Assembly (NCBI GenBank): GCA_964589175.1 | Contig: CAZPRY010000035.1 | Span: forward strand, 1 to 43,120 | Source of the DNA: CAZPRY01 sp964589175 | Lineage (GTDB): Bacteria > Fidelibacterota > UBA2242 | DNA length: 43,120 bases | Direction of reading: 5' to 3' | Shown here: piece after piece, positions 25,502 to 34,562 of the stretch | How positions within the stretch are numbered: the first letter of the stretch is position 1 | How the letters are laid out: each line of letters starts with the position of its first letter | The notes under the pieces: model-generated | Seen by the model: the letters and a program-made list of their open reading frames with translations, nothing else | Told to the model about the DNA's origin: nothing | The model's database searches: none | Program-made: the position numbers and the translations under genes

Positions 25502-26851
25502 TTAAAACCGCAGGTTGAATTTTGTTTCCTGGCCGGGAATGGAGGCGACACTGATTGAGCCGCCATGCAGGCGCATGATCTGGCGTGAAAGGCTGAGTCC
25601 GATGCCCGACCCCTGTTTCTTGGTCGTGAAGAACGGAATGAAAATCTTCTCCTGGACCTCAGGTTTGATGCCGGGGCCGTTATCGATCACCTGGAGGTAC
25701 ACCGAACCGCGCTGATCCAGTCCGGAGACCAGGCGCAGAACCGGTTTTTCAGTGTCGGCCAGCGCCTCAACCGCGTTCTTGATCAGGTTGATCAGAACTT
25801 GTTCGATCAGGATCGGGTCCGCCGTAATCTCGAGCGACTCCGGGTTGACGTTGGTCTCCACTTCGATATGGAAACGATCGAATTGATCCCCGGAAAGGTT
25901 CACCAGCCGGCGAAACAATTCGCTGACGGGAATGATCTCAAAATTCGGTTTCGGAATGCGGGTCAGCTGTCGATAGCTTTCCACAAATTTCAACAGGCCG
26001 TCGCTGCGTTTCTGAATCGTGCGGATCGCCGATTGGATATCCTTGATGATTTCCTGAAGCAGGCCGGGGTCTTTTTCGGTCTGAACTTCCGGCAGCATCG
26101 CGCTGGTCGTGGAAGCCAGGGACGAAATCGGCGTGATGGAATTCATAATTTCATGCGTGAGCACCCGAATCAGATTCTGCCAGGCCTCCATCTCCTTGGC
26201 CTCCAATTCGCTCTGGATATTCTGAATGGAAACCAGTTTGTATTTCTGCTGATGCAGGATGAAGTTGGTTGCATAGACCGTCAATTGCAGGATGTCGTCC
26301 TCCTCCTGAATCTTGATCAGGTCGCGCTTGCCCTGTTTTAGGTCCATGAGTTTCCCGGCGAGTTGCGGGTAGCGGGCCGACAGTTGTTCGACATTGCGTA
26401 GGTGCGGGTGGTTCAACAGCTTTTTCGCGGCTTTGTTGATCAATTCGACTTCGCCGTCCATACGAAACGCCAGCAGCCCGACACCGACATGCTCAACTAC
26501 GGTCTGCAGGTATTGAAAATGCTCGACCCGCTCCGTCCTCTCGTGCTGAAATTGCCGGATGACGTTGTTGAAGGATTCGTTCAGTTCGCGAAAAGCCGCA
26601 CCGCGGACGTTGGCAGTAAAACTCTGCGAAAAGTCCGAGTATTTGATTGAATCCAGGAAGCGGGATAGGTCCTTGTTGGTCTTCTCGATATAATGAAAAA
26701 GCCCGAAGACCTGGTAGGCGGAGAGTAATCCGACGATAAAGGTGGTAGCGACGAGTTCGGTTTCCATGAACAGGTAGAAAAACAGGTAGATCGTCGCGGC
26801 AAAGATGATCATCCGAAGGATGCAGATTGTCCGGAAACTCTTAAAGACCAT
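25502..26851 (-). CDS. Sensor histidine kinase (NtrY/NtrB-like)
   Basis: A 449-residue membrane histidine kinase. Two transmembrane segments (about 10-29 and 35-53) are separated by only a few residues, so there is no sizable periplasmic sensor. A cytoplasmic linker follows, then a PAS-like domain (about 112-215, VVEHVGVGLLAFRMDGEVEL). The phosphoacceptor is His233 in LTHEIMNSITPISSL. ATPase boxes: LINLIKNAVEAL (N), VIDNGPGIKPE (G1) and FFTTKKQGSGIGLSLSRQI (G2). Its ATG overlaps the end of the response-regulator gene by 11 bases, so they are co-translated. It should phosphorylate that sigma-54 activator. The signal may be membrane stress or a transporter state, as in other tiny-loop kinases; this is an inference. 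Confidence 0.92.
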   Translation of the reverse strand: MVFKSFRTICILRMIIFAATIYLFFYLFMETELVATTFIVGLLSAYQVFGLFHYIEKTNKDLSRFLDSIKYSDFSQSFTANVRGAAFRELNESFNNVIRQFQHERTERVEHFQYLQTVVEHVGVGLLAFRMDGEVELINKAAKKLLNHPHLRNVEQLSARYPQLAGKLMDLKQGKRDLIKIQEEDDILQLTVYATNFILHQQKYKLVSIQNIQSELEAKEMEAWQNLIRVLTHEIMNSITPISSLASTTSAMLPEVQTEKDPGLLQEIIKDIQSAIRTIQKRSDGLLKFVESYRQLTRIPKPNFEIIPVSELFRRLVNLSGDQFDRFHIEVETNVNPESLEITADPILIEQVLINLIKNAVEALADTEKPVLRLVSGLDQRGSVYLQVIDNGPGIKPEVQEKIFIPFFTTKKQGSGIGLSLSRQIMRLHGGSISVASIPGQETKFNLRF

Positions 26852-28217
26852 ATTTCTCCATGCGGCGATAGAGCGACGTGCGCGTCAATCCCAGTTCCCT
26901 GGCGACATGCGTTATATTGCCGTTATGTTTGTCGAGTGCCTTGCGAATGATCGTTTTCTCGATATTTTCGAGGTTATAATTCTCGAAACTCAGTTCTCCT
27001 TCCCGCTTGCCGACATCGGGAAACAGGAAATCGGAAGGCTGCAGGACGAGCGAATCACTGAGAATCACCGCCCGTTCCACAGCATGCCGCAATTCCCGGA
27101 TATTGCCCGGCCATTCATAGGAATTCAGTTTCGCCATGGCGGCCTGGCTGATACGGGCTATTTTCTTTTTGTATTTCTGCGAGAATTTTACCAGGAAATG
27201 GTCCAGCAAGAGCGGAATATCTTCGTGCCTTTCGCGCAGCGGCGGCAGAGCGATCTCGACGGTATTAATCCGGTAGAGCAGATCCTGGCGGAATTCGTTT
27301 CTCGCGATCAGGTCATGCAGCTGCAAATTTGAAGCGCAGATCAGGCGGATATCGATTTCGCGGGTCTGATTGGAGCCGAGCCGCGTAACCTGCCGGGTTT
27401 CGATGACACGTAATAATTTCGACTGCATGGCCATCGACACATTGCCGATTTCATCCAGGAAAAGCGTACCGCCGGAGGCCACCTCAAAACGCCCCGCCTT
27501 GCTGCTCTTGGCATCCGTAAAGGCGCCTTTCTCGTATCCGAATAGTTCGCTTTCGAACAGTGTCTCGGCGATGGCGCCCATATCGACGCTGATAAAGACC
27601 TCATGCGCGCGGGCGGACTGGCGGTGCAAAGCCCTAGCGACGAGTTCCTTGCCGGTCCCGTTATCGCCCGTAATGAGCACGTTGGCGTCAGTGCGGGAGA
27701 CCTTCTCGATGTTTGAAAACACCTTGCGCATTGACGGGCTCACGCCAATCATGTCGTGAAAGCGCTGATCCAGATCGGCGCTGAGCTGATCCTGCCGCGA
27801 GCGCAGTCTCTTCACTTCCAGCAACGACTGGCGCAGGTTCATGGCCGAGGACAGGGTTGCCAGCAATTTCTCATTCTGCCAGGGTTTGAGTACGAAATCC
27901 GTAGCGCCTTTCTTGATCGCCTTGACGGCCATCTCGACATCGCCGAACGCGGTGATCAGGATGACTACGGCCGACGGATCCAATTCCAGAATTTTTTCCA
28001 GCCAGTGGAAACCTTCGGCACCACTGGTCATGTCCTCGGTAAAATTCATATCGAGTAAAATGATATCGTAATTCTCATTTTTCATGACTGCCGGCAAGCT
28101 TTGGGGAGATTTTTCTGTATGAATCAGCTCCGCATGTTTTTTTAAAAACAATCTGGCCGCCAGCAGGATGTCCTCATTATCGTCAACAATCAATATTTTA
28201 CCGAGTTTGCTAGACAT
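26841..28217 (-). CDS. NtrC-family sigma-54 response regulator
   Basis: A 458-residue enhancer-binding protein. Start at 28217 (MSSKLGKILIVDDNED) is chosen because the receiver domain begins at once; the frame is open 20 codons further upstream but without homology. Receiver: VDDNED acidic pocket, phospho-Asp56 in ILLDMNF, and Lys in LKPW. AAA+ domain: GDNGTGKE (184-191), the sigma-54 contact loop GAFTDA (231-236) and FLDEIGNV. A Fis-type HTH ends the protein (NGNITHVARELGLTRTSLY). It overlaps the kinase gene downstream and faces the transporter operon upstream, whose promoter is of the sigma-54 type, so that operon is its likely target. Confidence 0.95.
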   Translation of the reverse strand: MSSKLGKILIVDDNEDILLAARLFLKKHAELIHTEKSPQSLPAVMKNENYDIILLDMNFTEDMTSGAEGFHWLEKILELDPSAVVILITAFGDVEMAVKAIKKGATDFVLKPWQNEKLLATLSSAMNLRQSLLEVKRLRSRQDQLSADLDQRFHDMIGVSPSMRKVFSNIEKVSRTDANVLITGDNGTGKELVARALHRQSARAHEVFISVDMGAIAETLFESELFGYEKGAFTDAKSSKAGRFEVASGGTLFLDEIGNVSMAMQSKLLRVIETRQVTRLGSNQTREIDIRLICASNLQLHDLIARNEFRQDLLYRINTVEIALPPLRERHEDIPLLLDHFLVKFSQKYKKKIARISQAAMAKLNSYEWPGNIRELRHAVERAVILSDSLVLQPSDFLFPDVGKREGELSFENYNLENIEKTIIRKALDKHNGNITHVARELGLTRTSLYRRMEKYGL

Positions 28218-28297
28218 GAACCTTTTCCCTTTCCGATAAGAGTTCTCAAATTTAATTCCTTCGTCGCAATTAACCAATCTCTAGCTGACTCACCGAT

Positions 28298-28312
28298 GCA
28301 ATCTTCCGGCCA
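28298..28312 (-). promoter_or_regulatory. Candidate sigma-54 promoter of the regulator-kinase operon
   Basis: The minus strand reads TGGC-CGGAAGA-TTGCA, with GG and GC at the exact -24/-12 spacing. One consensus base is lost (C instead of A after TGGC). Transcription would begin near 28286, about 70 bases before the regulator ATG, allowing self-activation. Confidence 0.45.
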
Positions 28313-28362
28313 TCGTCACCACCGGTTCGATTATCGTCGATTTTTAATCGTCCATCTATTAT

Positions 28363-28381
28363 ATTCATGCCTGTCATGAAT
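28363..28381. promoter_or_regulatory. Palindromic candidate upstream activator site
   Basis: ATTCATG-CCTGT-CATGAAT is a perfect 7-bp-arm inverted repeat. It lies about 85-125 bases upstream of both proposed -24/-12 start sites, the usual range for NtrC-type enhancer binding, so one site could serve both directions. Confidence 0.5.
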
Positions 28382-28469
28382 GTACGAAATCGAACACTAT
28401 GTGCACCCTGGCGTATAAAGTTAATCGATACTGACAACTTTTTTACGGCTTCCTGTTCTAAGGGGGAAC

Positions 28470-28484
28470 TGGCATATTAGTTGC
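28470..28484 (+). promoter_or_regulatory. Sigma-54 (-24/-12) promoter of the efflux operon
   Basis: TGGCATATTAGTTGC matches the TGGCAc-N5-TTGC consensus with exact spacing. The start site should be near 28496, 27 bases before the HlyD ATG at 28523. It stands opposite a sigma-54 activator gene, which makes chance unlikely. An in-frame TTG at 28481 lies inside the promoter and so cannot be the translation start. Confidence 0.8.
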
Positions 28485-28522
28485 GGTACAAGAGATCAAC
28501 GAGCAATTTTGCAGAGGACCAA

Positions 28523-29779
28523 ATGGATCGGAAAATCAAGAAAAAAATCTGGACTTTTAAAAGAATCGCCATACTGACAGCCGGCGTTGCGGCGCTCGTA
28601 TTTGTCGTCTATTACATAGCGTTCGGCGATCACAGTTCCAAACTGAATGTACGCACCGAACGGATTACGATTTCCACGGTTCGCAAGGACCTTTTTCAGG
28701 AATTCATTCCCGTGACCGGGAACGTCATCCCGATTAAAACCATCTATCTCGATGCAATTGAGGGTGGAATAGTTGAGAAACGATTCCTCGAAGCCGGCAC
28801 CTATGTCAAAAAAGGCGATCAAATCCTCAAACTCCAGAATACCAATCTGCTCTTGGATATCATGTACCGTGAAGCCGAATTATTCCAGCAAAGCAACAAC
28901 CTGCGCAATACACGTTTGGCGATGGAGCAGAATCTCCTGCAGTTGCGCGCCCAGTTGCTGGATCAGGACTACCAGACTAGGCAGCAAAAGCGGAATTTCG
29001 AGCGTTACGAAGAACTCCACGCCAAGAACCTGGTCTCCCGGCAGGAATTCGAAGATGTCTGCGATCGCTACGATTATCTGGTCAAAAATCGCGAACTCAC
29101 GCTAATGAGTCACAAACAGGATTCGTTGTTCCGCATCTCGCAGATTCAGCAGATCGAATCCGGTCTCGAACGGATGAAGAACAACCTGGAAATCGCCAGC
29201 CAGAACCTGGATAACCTGACGCTTAAAGCCCCGATTTCCGGGAATCTGACCTCGCTGAATGCCGAAATCGGTGAATCCAAGAACCGTGGCGAACGCCTGG
29301 GCCAGATCGACGTGCTGGACGGTTTCAAGGTTCGCGTTCGGATCGATGAACACTACATCGCCCGGATCGACATTGGACAGCAGGGCAAATTCACATTCTC
29401 CGGAAAAGACTATGTCCTGTCTATCACCAAAGTCTACCCGGAAGTACTGAACGGACGCTTCGAAGTGGATATGGAATTTCAGGACCAGGAACCGGAAGGC
29501 ATCCGGCGCGGGCAGACGCTGCACATTCGCCTCGAACTGGGCAACCTGTCCGAAGCTACGCTGCTGGCAGCCGGCGGCTTCTATCAGAAGACCGGCGGTC
29601 AGTGGATTTACATCGTCGACGAATCCGGTGAATTTGCCTACAAACGCGACATCCGGCTCGGCCGCCAGAACCCCGAAGCCTACGAAGTGCTGGAAGGCCT
29701 GACACCGGGCGAAAAAGTAATCACATCATCCTATGACAGCTACGGTGACGTAGATAAATTGATCTTAAAAGATAACTAA
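28523..29779 (+). CDS. HlyD/MacA-type efflux adaptor
   Basis: A 418-residue periplasmic adaptor that would link an inner-membrane ABC transporter to an outer-membrane channel. Start at ATG 28523 with AGAGGA 4-9 bases upstream. One N-terminal membrane anchor (RIAILTAGVAALVFVVYYIAF), a biotinyl-lipoyl-like strand pair (PVTGNVIPIKTIYL, GGIVEKRFLEAGTYVKKGDQILKL), a long coiled coil (about 95-200) and the returning hybrid (LTLKAPISGNLTSLNAEIGE) are visible, then beta-barrel and membrane-proximal domains (ILEGL-like VLEGLTPGEKVITS). It is the first gene of the operon with the MacB-like components. No TolC-type outer-membrane gene lies in the window, so an external partner is required. Confidence 0.92.
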   Translation: MDRKIKKKIWTFKRIAILTAGVAALVFVVYYIAFGDHSSKLNVRTERITISTVRKDLFQEFIPVTGNVIPIKTIYLDAIEGGIVEKRFLEAGTYVKKGDQILKLQNTNLLLDIMYREAELFQQSNNLRNTRLAMEQNLLQLRAQLLDQDYQTRQQKRNFERYEELHAKNLVSRQEFEDVCDRYDYLVKNRELTLMSHKQDSLFRISQIQQIESGLERMKNNLEIASQNLDNLTLKAPISGNLTSLNAEIGESKNRGERLGQIDVLDGFKVRVRIDEHYIARIDIGQQGKFTFSGKDYVLSITKVYPEVLNGRFEVDMEFQDQEPEGIRRGQTLHIRLELGNLSEATLLAAGGFYQKTGGQWIYIVDESGEFAYKRDIRLGRQNPEAYEVLEGLTPGEKVITSSYDSYGDVDKLILKDN

Positions 29780-29815
29780 TAATCACTGGTTAGTGAAACG
29801 GGGAGATAGCAAAAA

Positions 29816-30505
29816 ATGATCAGAACAAACGACCTCAAGAAAGTTTTCACGACGGAAGACGTAGAAACGACGGCCTTAAATAATGTAAATCTGGAAGTGA
29901 AACAGGGAGAATTCGTCGCGGTGATGGGACCTTCCGGATGCGGCAAATCGACGCTCCTGAATATTCTCGGTCTCCTGGACAATCCCTCCGACGGGGAATA
30001 TTTCTTCCTGGAGAACGAAGTTTCGAAGTATTCGGAACGCCAGCGCGCCAATCTCAGGAAAGAAAACATCGGCTTCGTGTTCCAGAGCTTTAACCTGATC
30101 GACGAATTGACCGTTTTCGAGAATGTGGAACTGCCGTTGCTCTACCTGGGTGTTTCCTCTTCCGATCGTAAAAAACGCGTTGACGAGGTGCTCGAAAGCA
30201 TGAACATCATGCACCGCCGCAATCATTTTCCGCAGCAGCTGTCGGGCGGCCAGCAGCAGCGCGTAGCCGTGGCGCGCGCCATCATCGCCAAACCCAAGAT
30301 GATCCTGGCGGACGAACCGACCGGTAACCTCGACTCCGCTCACGGCGACGAAGTCATGCGGCTCCTGACGGATCTCAACAGCAACGGCACCACGATTGTG
30401 ATGGTGACCCATTCGCCAACGTATGCCGATTACTGCAATCGCACCATCCATCTCTTCGATGGGCATGTTGTGACCGAGAACGTAAATGCCGAATTCCATA
30501 TCTGA
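29816..30505 (+). CDS. MacB/LolD-type ABC transporter ATPase
   Basis: A 229-residue ATP-binding subunit. Walker A GPSGCGKST, Q-loop FVFQSFNLIDELTVFENVELP, signature LSGGQQQRVAVARA, Walker B MILADEPTGNLDS and the switch histidine in MVTHSP are all canonical. Starts 36 bases after the adaptor gene. It should energise the FtsX-like permease that follows, driving extrusion of a lipid, peptide or drug by the MacB mechanotransmission mode (family knowledge; the substrate is unknown). Confidence 0.95.
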   Translation: MIRTNDLKKVFTTEDVETTALNNVNLEVKQGEFVAVMGPSGCGKSTLLNILGLLDNPSDGEYFFLENEVSKYSERQRANLRKENIGFVFQSFNLIDELTVFENVELPLLYLGVSSSDRKKRVDEVLESMNIMHRRNHFPQQLSGGQQQRVAVARAIIAKPKMILADEPTGNLDSAHGDEVMRLLTDLNSNGTTIVMVTHSPTYADYCNRTIHLFDGHVVTENVNAEFHI

Positions 30506-30631
30506 TCCAATTCACAATTTATGAGAGGGACTGTCTTAAAAGGTATCTCGTGACCGCGCGTCCGGGTATCTTTGGGATAGTCTCTGTTTTTGTTCTCCGG
30601 ATCGGCAGCAACCCAAAACCTGAGTATAGCA

Positions 30632-33055
30632 ATGTTTAGCAACTACATAAAAATCACGCTCCGCAACCTATGGCGCAATAAATTTTACTCACTGATCAAC
30701 ATCATCGGCTTATCGATCGGGATCATCTGTTCGATTTTAATCGTCCTGTACGTGCAGCATGAACTCTCCTACGACAAACATCATGAGAACTATAAGCGTA
30801 TTTATCGCCTCGACTCAGATTTCTCGATCAGCGGTAAGCAGGATCAGTTCGCGGTCACGGCCATCCCGCTCGGCCCGACCCTGAAGATGGAATATCCCGA
30901 AATTGAGGAATTCGTGCGCTTTTTCGGCATAGGCGAGCAGCAGATCAAGTACGGAGACAAAGAGTTTTTCGATGATCGTATCTTTTTAGCCGATTCGACG
31001 GTTTTCAAAATATTCACGCACAAATTTCTGCTGGGTGAACCGGAAAAGGCGCTCACCCGGCCCAGCACTATCGTCCTGACAAAAGCGGTCTCCGATAAAC
31101 TTTTCGGTCCGGAAAACCCCATCGGTAAAACCATCACCACCGCCGAGAACGAAAACTGGGAAGTCACCGGCGTTATCGAAGATTTACCGGAAAATTCGCA
31201 TCTCAAGTTCAGCGCGCTGCTCTCGGTAACAACGATTACCGAGCAGTTTGGCGTCGAACGCTTCAACGACAACAGCGCCCCGCGTTTCTGGAATATCCAG
31301 TGCTACACCTATGTACTAATCAAGGAGAATGCGGATATCAACAACATTCTGATCAATTTTCCGCAGTTCTACGAAAAGTACATGGCCTCGCTCGGCAATC
31401 AAATCAATGCCAGTTTCAACCTGATGATCAGTCCGCTGACCAGCATCCACTATGCCTCCAAACTGCAGAACGATCAGCCGACCGGGAATATGGTCTACAT
31501 CTATACCTTCATGGCCGTCGCAATCTTCCTACTCTCGATCGCCTGTATCAACTACATGAATATGGCCACCGCGCGCTCCACCAGTCGTGCCAAAGAGGTC
31601 GGCATTCGCAAGACCATGGGCGCCGATCGCCCGGCCCTGATCCGCCAGTTCCTCAGCGAATCGCTGATTATCTCATTCATCGCCTTGCTGATCTCGCTGC
31701 TGATCGCCAAACTGATTATGCCGGTATTCAACGAGTTCGCCGGAACCGCCCTGCATTTCCGTGTGTTCGCCGATCCGCTGATCCTGCTGATTGCCGTCCT
31801 GATCACCATTTTCGTGGGCGTCGCCGCCGGCAGCTATCCCGCCTTTTACCTGGCTTCTTTCCAAGCCTCGCGGATATTGAAAGGCGAACTGACCAAAGGC
31901 CGCAAGAGTGGATTGATGCGCAAATTCCTGGTCGTGATCCAGTTCATCATTTCGGTCATAATGATTTTCGGGACCTTGACTGTGCGCTCGCAATTGGGCT
32001 ATATGCGCGACAAAAACCTGGGCTTCGAAAAAGAAGACGTACTGGTCACTATCGTCCGGGATACCAGCTTCACCAAAGTCATTCCCGCTTTCATCGAGGA
32101 ACTGAAGCAGGAGCCGGCGATTCTGGCGGCCGCGACCTCTACCGGCGTTCCAGGCAGGGTCGGCAGTAAAATCGTCTTCCGTATCGAAAACGACGGGCAG
32201 ATGGAAGAACAGGCCATCAACCTGTTTTTTATGGATTACGATTACCTGGATTTGCTTGGTGTGCAGATGGCCGCTGGACGCAATTACCAGCGTGATATGG
32301 GCACCGACCTAAAAGAGGCTTTCGTGATCAACCAGGCCGCCGCCGAACAGTTTAACTGGGGCACTGAAGCGGTTGGTAAACGCATGCAGTTTGGCTTCAA
32401 TCTCGAGACCGGAGAAATCGCGCGCGACGGGAAAGTGATCGGTGTTACGGAAGATTTCAACTACCGTTCGCTGCATAACCGGGTGGAACCACTGGCGATG
32501 ATGCTCAGTGAAAATCCCAATTTTTATCTCAGCATCCGCATCGACGGCAGCCGCGAAGCCGAAGCGATCGAATCCATCCAGCAGAAATGGACCAAATTCG
32601 GTTGCATGACACCCTACAAATACGACTGGCAGGCAGAACTCGTCAACGAGTCCTATAGCGCCGAAGAAAAATTGGGCAAAGTATTCAGCTACTTTTCGCT
32701 GCTCTGCATCTTCATCGCCTGCCTGGGATTGCTGGGATTGTCGTCGTTTGTCGCCGAACAGCGCACGAAAGAGATCGGTACACGCAAAGTTCTGGGCGCT
32801 ACCGTTGCCAACATCGTCTACCTGCTCTCCCGCGATTTCGTGTTGCTGGTGATTATCGCCAATGTATTTGCCCAGCCGCTGGCCCATTACGCCTTAAGTA
32901 AATGGTTGCAGAATTTCGCCTACCGCAGCAGCATCGGCGCGACGACATTCGTGCTGTCGGCCGTTATCGCCCTGATCATTGCCATGATGACGGTCAGTTA
33001 CCAGGCCATCAAAGCCGCCGTTGCTAATCCCGTGGAGTCACTGCGTTATGAATAA
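30632..33055 (+). CDS. FtsX/MacB-like ABC permease
   Basis: An 807-residue permease. Start at ATG 30632 (MFSNYIKITLRNLWRNKFYS) fits the family; an upstream in-frame TTG at 30590 would add 14 unrelated residues. First membrane helix SLINIIGLSIGIICSILIVLYV, a large periplasmic MacB-type domain, three helices with the FtsX motif ARSTSRAKEVGIRKTMGA, then a second half with another helix (FLVVIQFIISVIMIFGTL), a second periplasmic domain and three more helices with RTKEIGTRKVLGA. This duplicated, eight-helix form is common in FCB-group bacteria and replaces a permease dimer. It lies between two ATPase genes in the sigma-54 operon. Confidence 0.93.
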   Translation: MFSNYIKITLRNLWRNKFYSLINIIGLSIGIICSILIVLYVQHELSYDKHHENYKRIYRLDSDFSISGKQDQFAVTAIPLGPTLKMEYPEIEEFVRFFGIGEQQIKYGDKEFFDDRIFLADSTVFKIFTHKFLLGEPEKALTRPSTIVLTKAVSDKLFGPENPIGKTITTAENENWEVTGVIEDLPENSHLKFSALLSVTTITEQFGVERFNDNSAPRFWNIQCYTYVLIKENADINNILINFPQFYEKYMASLGNQINASFNLMISPLTSIHYASKLQNDQPTGNMVYIYTFMAVAIFLLSIACINYMNMATARSTSRAKEVGIRKTMGADRPALIRQFLSESLIISFIALLISLLIAKLIMPVFNEFAGTALHFRVFADPLILLIAVLITIFVGVAAGSYPAFYLASFQASRILKGELTKGRKSGLMRKFLVVIQFIISVIMIFGTLTVRSQLGYMRDKNLGFEKEDVLVTIVRDTSFTKVIPAFIEELKQEPAILAAATSTGVPGRVGSKIVFRIENDGQMEEQAINLFFMDYDYLDLLGVQMAAGRNYQRDMGTDLKEAFVINQAAAEQFNWGTEAVGKRMQFGFNLETGEIARDGKVIGVTEDFNYRSLHNRVEPLAMMLSENPNFYLSIRIDGSREAEAIESIQQKWTKFGCMTPYKYDWQAELVNESYSAEEKLGKVFSYFSLLCIFIACLGLLGLSSFVAEQRTKEIGTRKVLGATVANIVYLLSRDFVLLVIIANVFAQPLAHYALSKWLQNFAYRSSIGATTFVLSAVIALIIAMMTVSYQAIKAAVANPVESLRYE

Positions 33056-33091
33056 CCTGTCAGTTCGGGTAAGTTTAAAAAAGGAAGTAAC

Positions 33092-33760
<669 letters not shown>

Positions 33761-33796
33761 TCCTGCGTTTTAAAATAACAACTATTTCAGATAGCA

Positions 33797-33829
33797 AACC
33801 GCCATGTTTTCGCATGGCGGTTATTTTTT
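33797..33829 (+). terminator. Rho-independent terminator of the efflux operon
   Basis: A perfect 10-bp stem AACCGCCATG / CATGGCGGTT with loop TTTTCG, followed by ATTTTTT. It starts 36 bases after the second ATPase stop. Confidence 0.95.
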
Positions 33830-33891
33830 CAGGACTAAAGCCATCCGACGGAATCGATGTCGGAGCTGGCTGAGATTACAGGAATCCGGAC

Positions 33892-34215
33892 TTATACCGT
33901 AGCCTGCCGTAATTTGCGCTTCAGGGAATGGAGCTGCCCTCTCAAATGCTGCAATTTTTGCAGATCCTTGGCGACCAGGGCTTCGTCGCGCAGCTTTTTC
34001 AGCTCCTTGATGCGGGATTTCACTTTCTGCTTGTTCAGACCGACGACCTGATGATGGACGTACATATCGATGTTCAGAGCGTTACAAATTGCGGCCAGCA
34101 GGTGTTCCTTGTTTAACTGGGTGTAGCCTTTGACGGCCTCGCTGTCAATTCCCGCGGCAATTTCACGAAGTTCCGCTACGGTCTTGTGTTTGAGTTCACG
34201 AAACAGATAAGCCAT
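33892..34215 (-). CDS. Small Rho-N/SAP-like protein with basic coiled coil
   Basis: A 107-residue cytoplasmic protein. The first half (TVAELREIAAGIDSEAVKGY followed by LNKEHLLAAICNALNID) has the look of a Rho N-terminal or SAP-like helix-turn-helix that binds nucleic acid. The second half is a basic helical stretch (KQKVKSRIKELKKLRDEAL) likely to form a coiled coil. GGAGG lies 9 bases before the ATG. It is a stand-alone gene between terminators and the TPR gene. The nucleic-acid role is a family-level guess. Confidence 0.75.
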   Translation of the reverse strand: MAYLFRELKHKTVAELREIAAGIDSEAVKGYTQLNKEHLLAAICNALNIDMYVHHQVVGLNKQKVKSRIKELKKLRDEALVAKDLQKLQHLRGQLHSLKRKLRQATV

Positions 34216-34562
34216 GCTGCATTCCTCCTTTTTCAGTGAAAATCCATTTGAGCAATAAGTTTACAGCCATATTTCCATGCACGATTGATTGTTTCCCATA
34301 ATATAGTATCCTCGATTATAATTTCAAGTTGAATTCACCCGAATGACCGAAAAAATCGCAGATTCCGTCAAATATCCTTTCAGGCGGACGAAGGGGACTC
34401 CATTTCCTTCAAATCATGATTCAAATGAGGGTCCCGATTATGGAATAAATGAGGTTCTTCCTGGCGGGGCGTTGCTGAGAACTCGGAACTGATTCAGAAG
34501 ATTTCCCTTGAATCTGGCGCTGAATTCTTTTATTATTAAAGCTTCTCGCGGAAGGTGGGTTA
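34216..34562. other. Intergenic region before the TPR gene
   Basis: 347 bases without a gene, shared upstream region of two divergent genes. Nothing beyond AT-rich stretches was recognised. A TGGC...TTGC pair at 34462-34475 is one base too short for a sigma-54 promoter. Confidence 0.4.

Noticed and set aside
34462..34475. Sigma-54-like TGGC...TTGC upstream of the TPR gene
   Set aside because: Spacing is one base short of the required -24/-12 distance and no activator site is seen.
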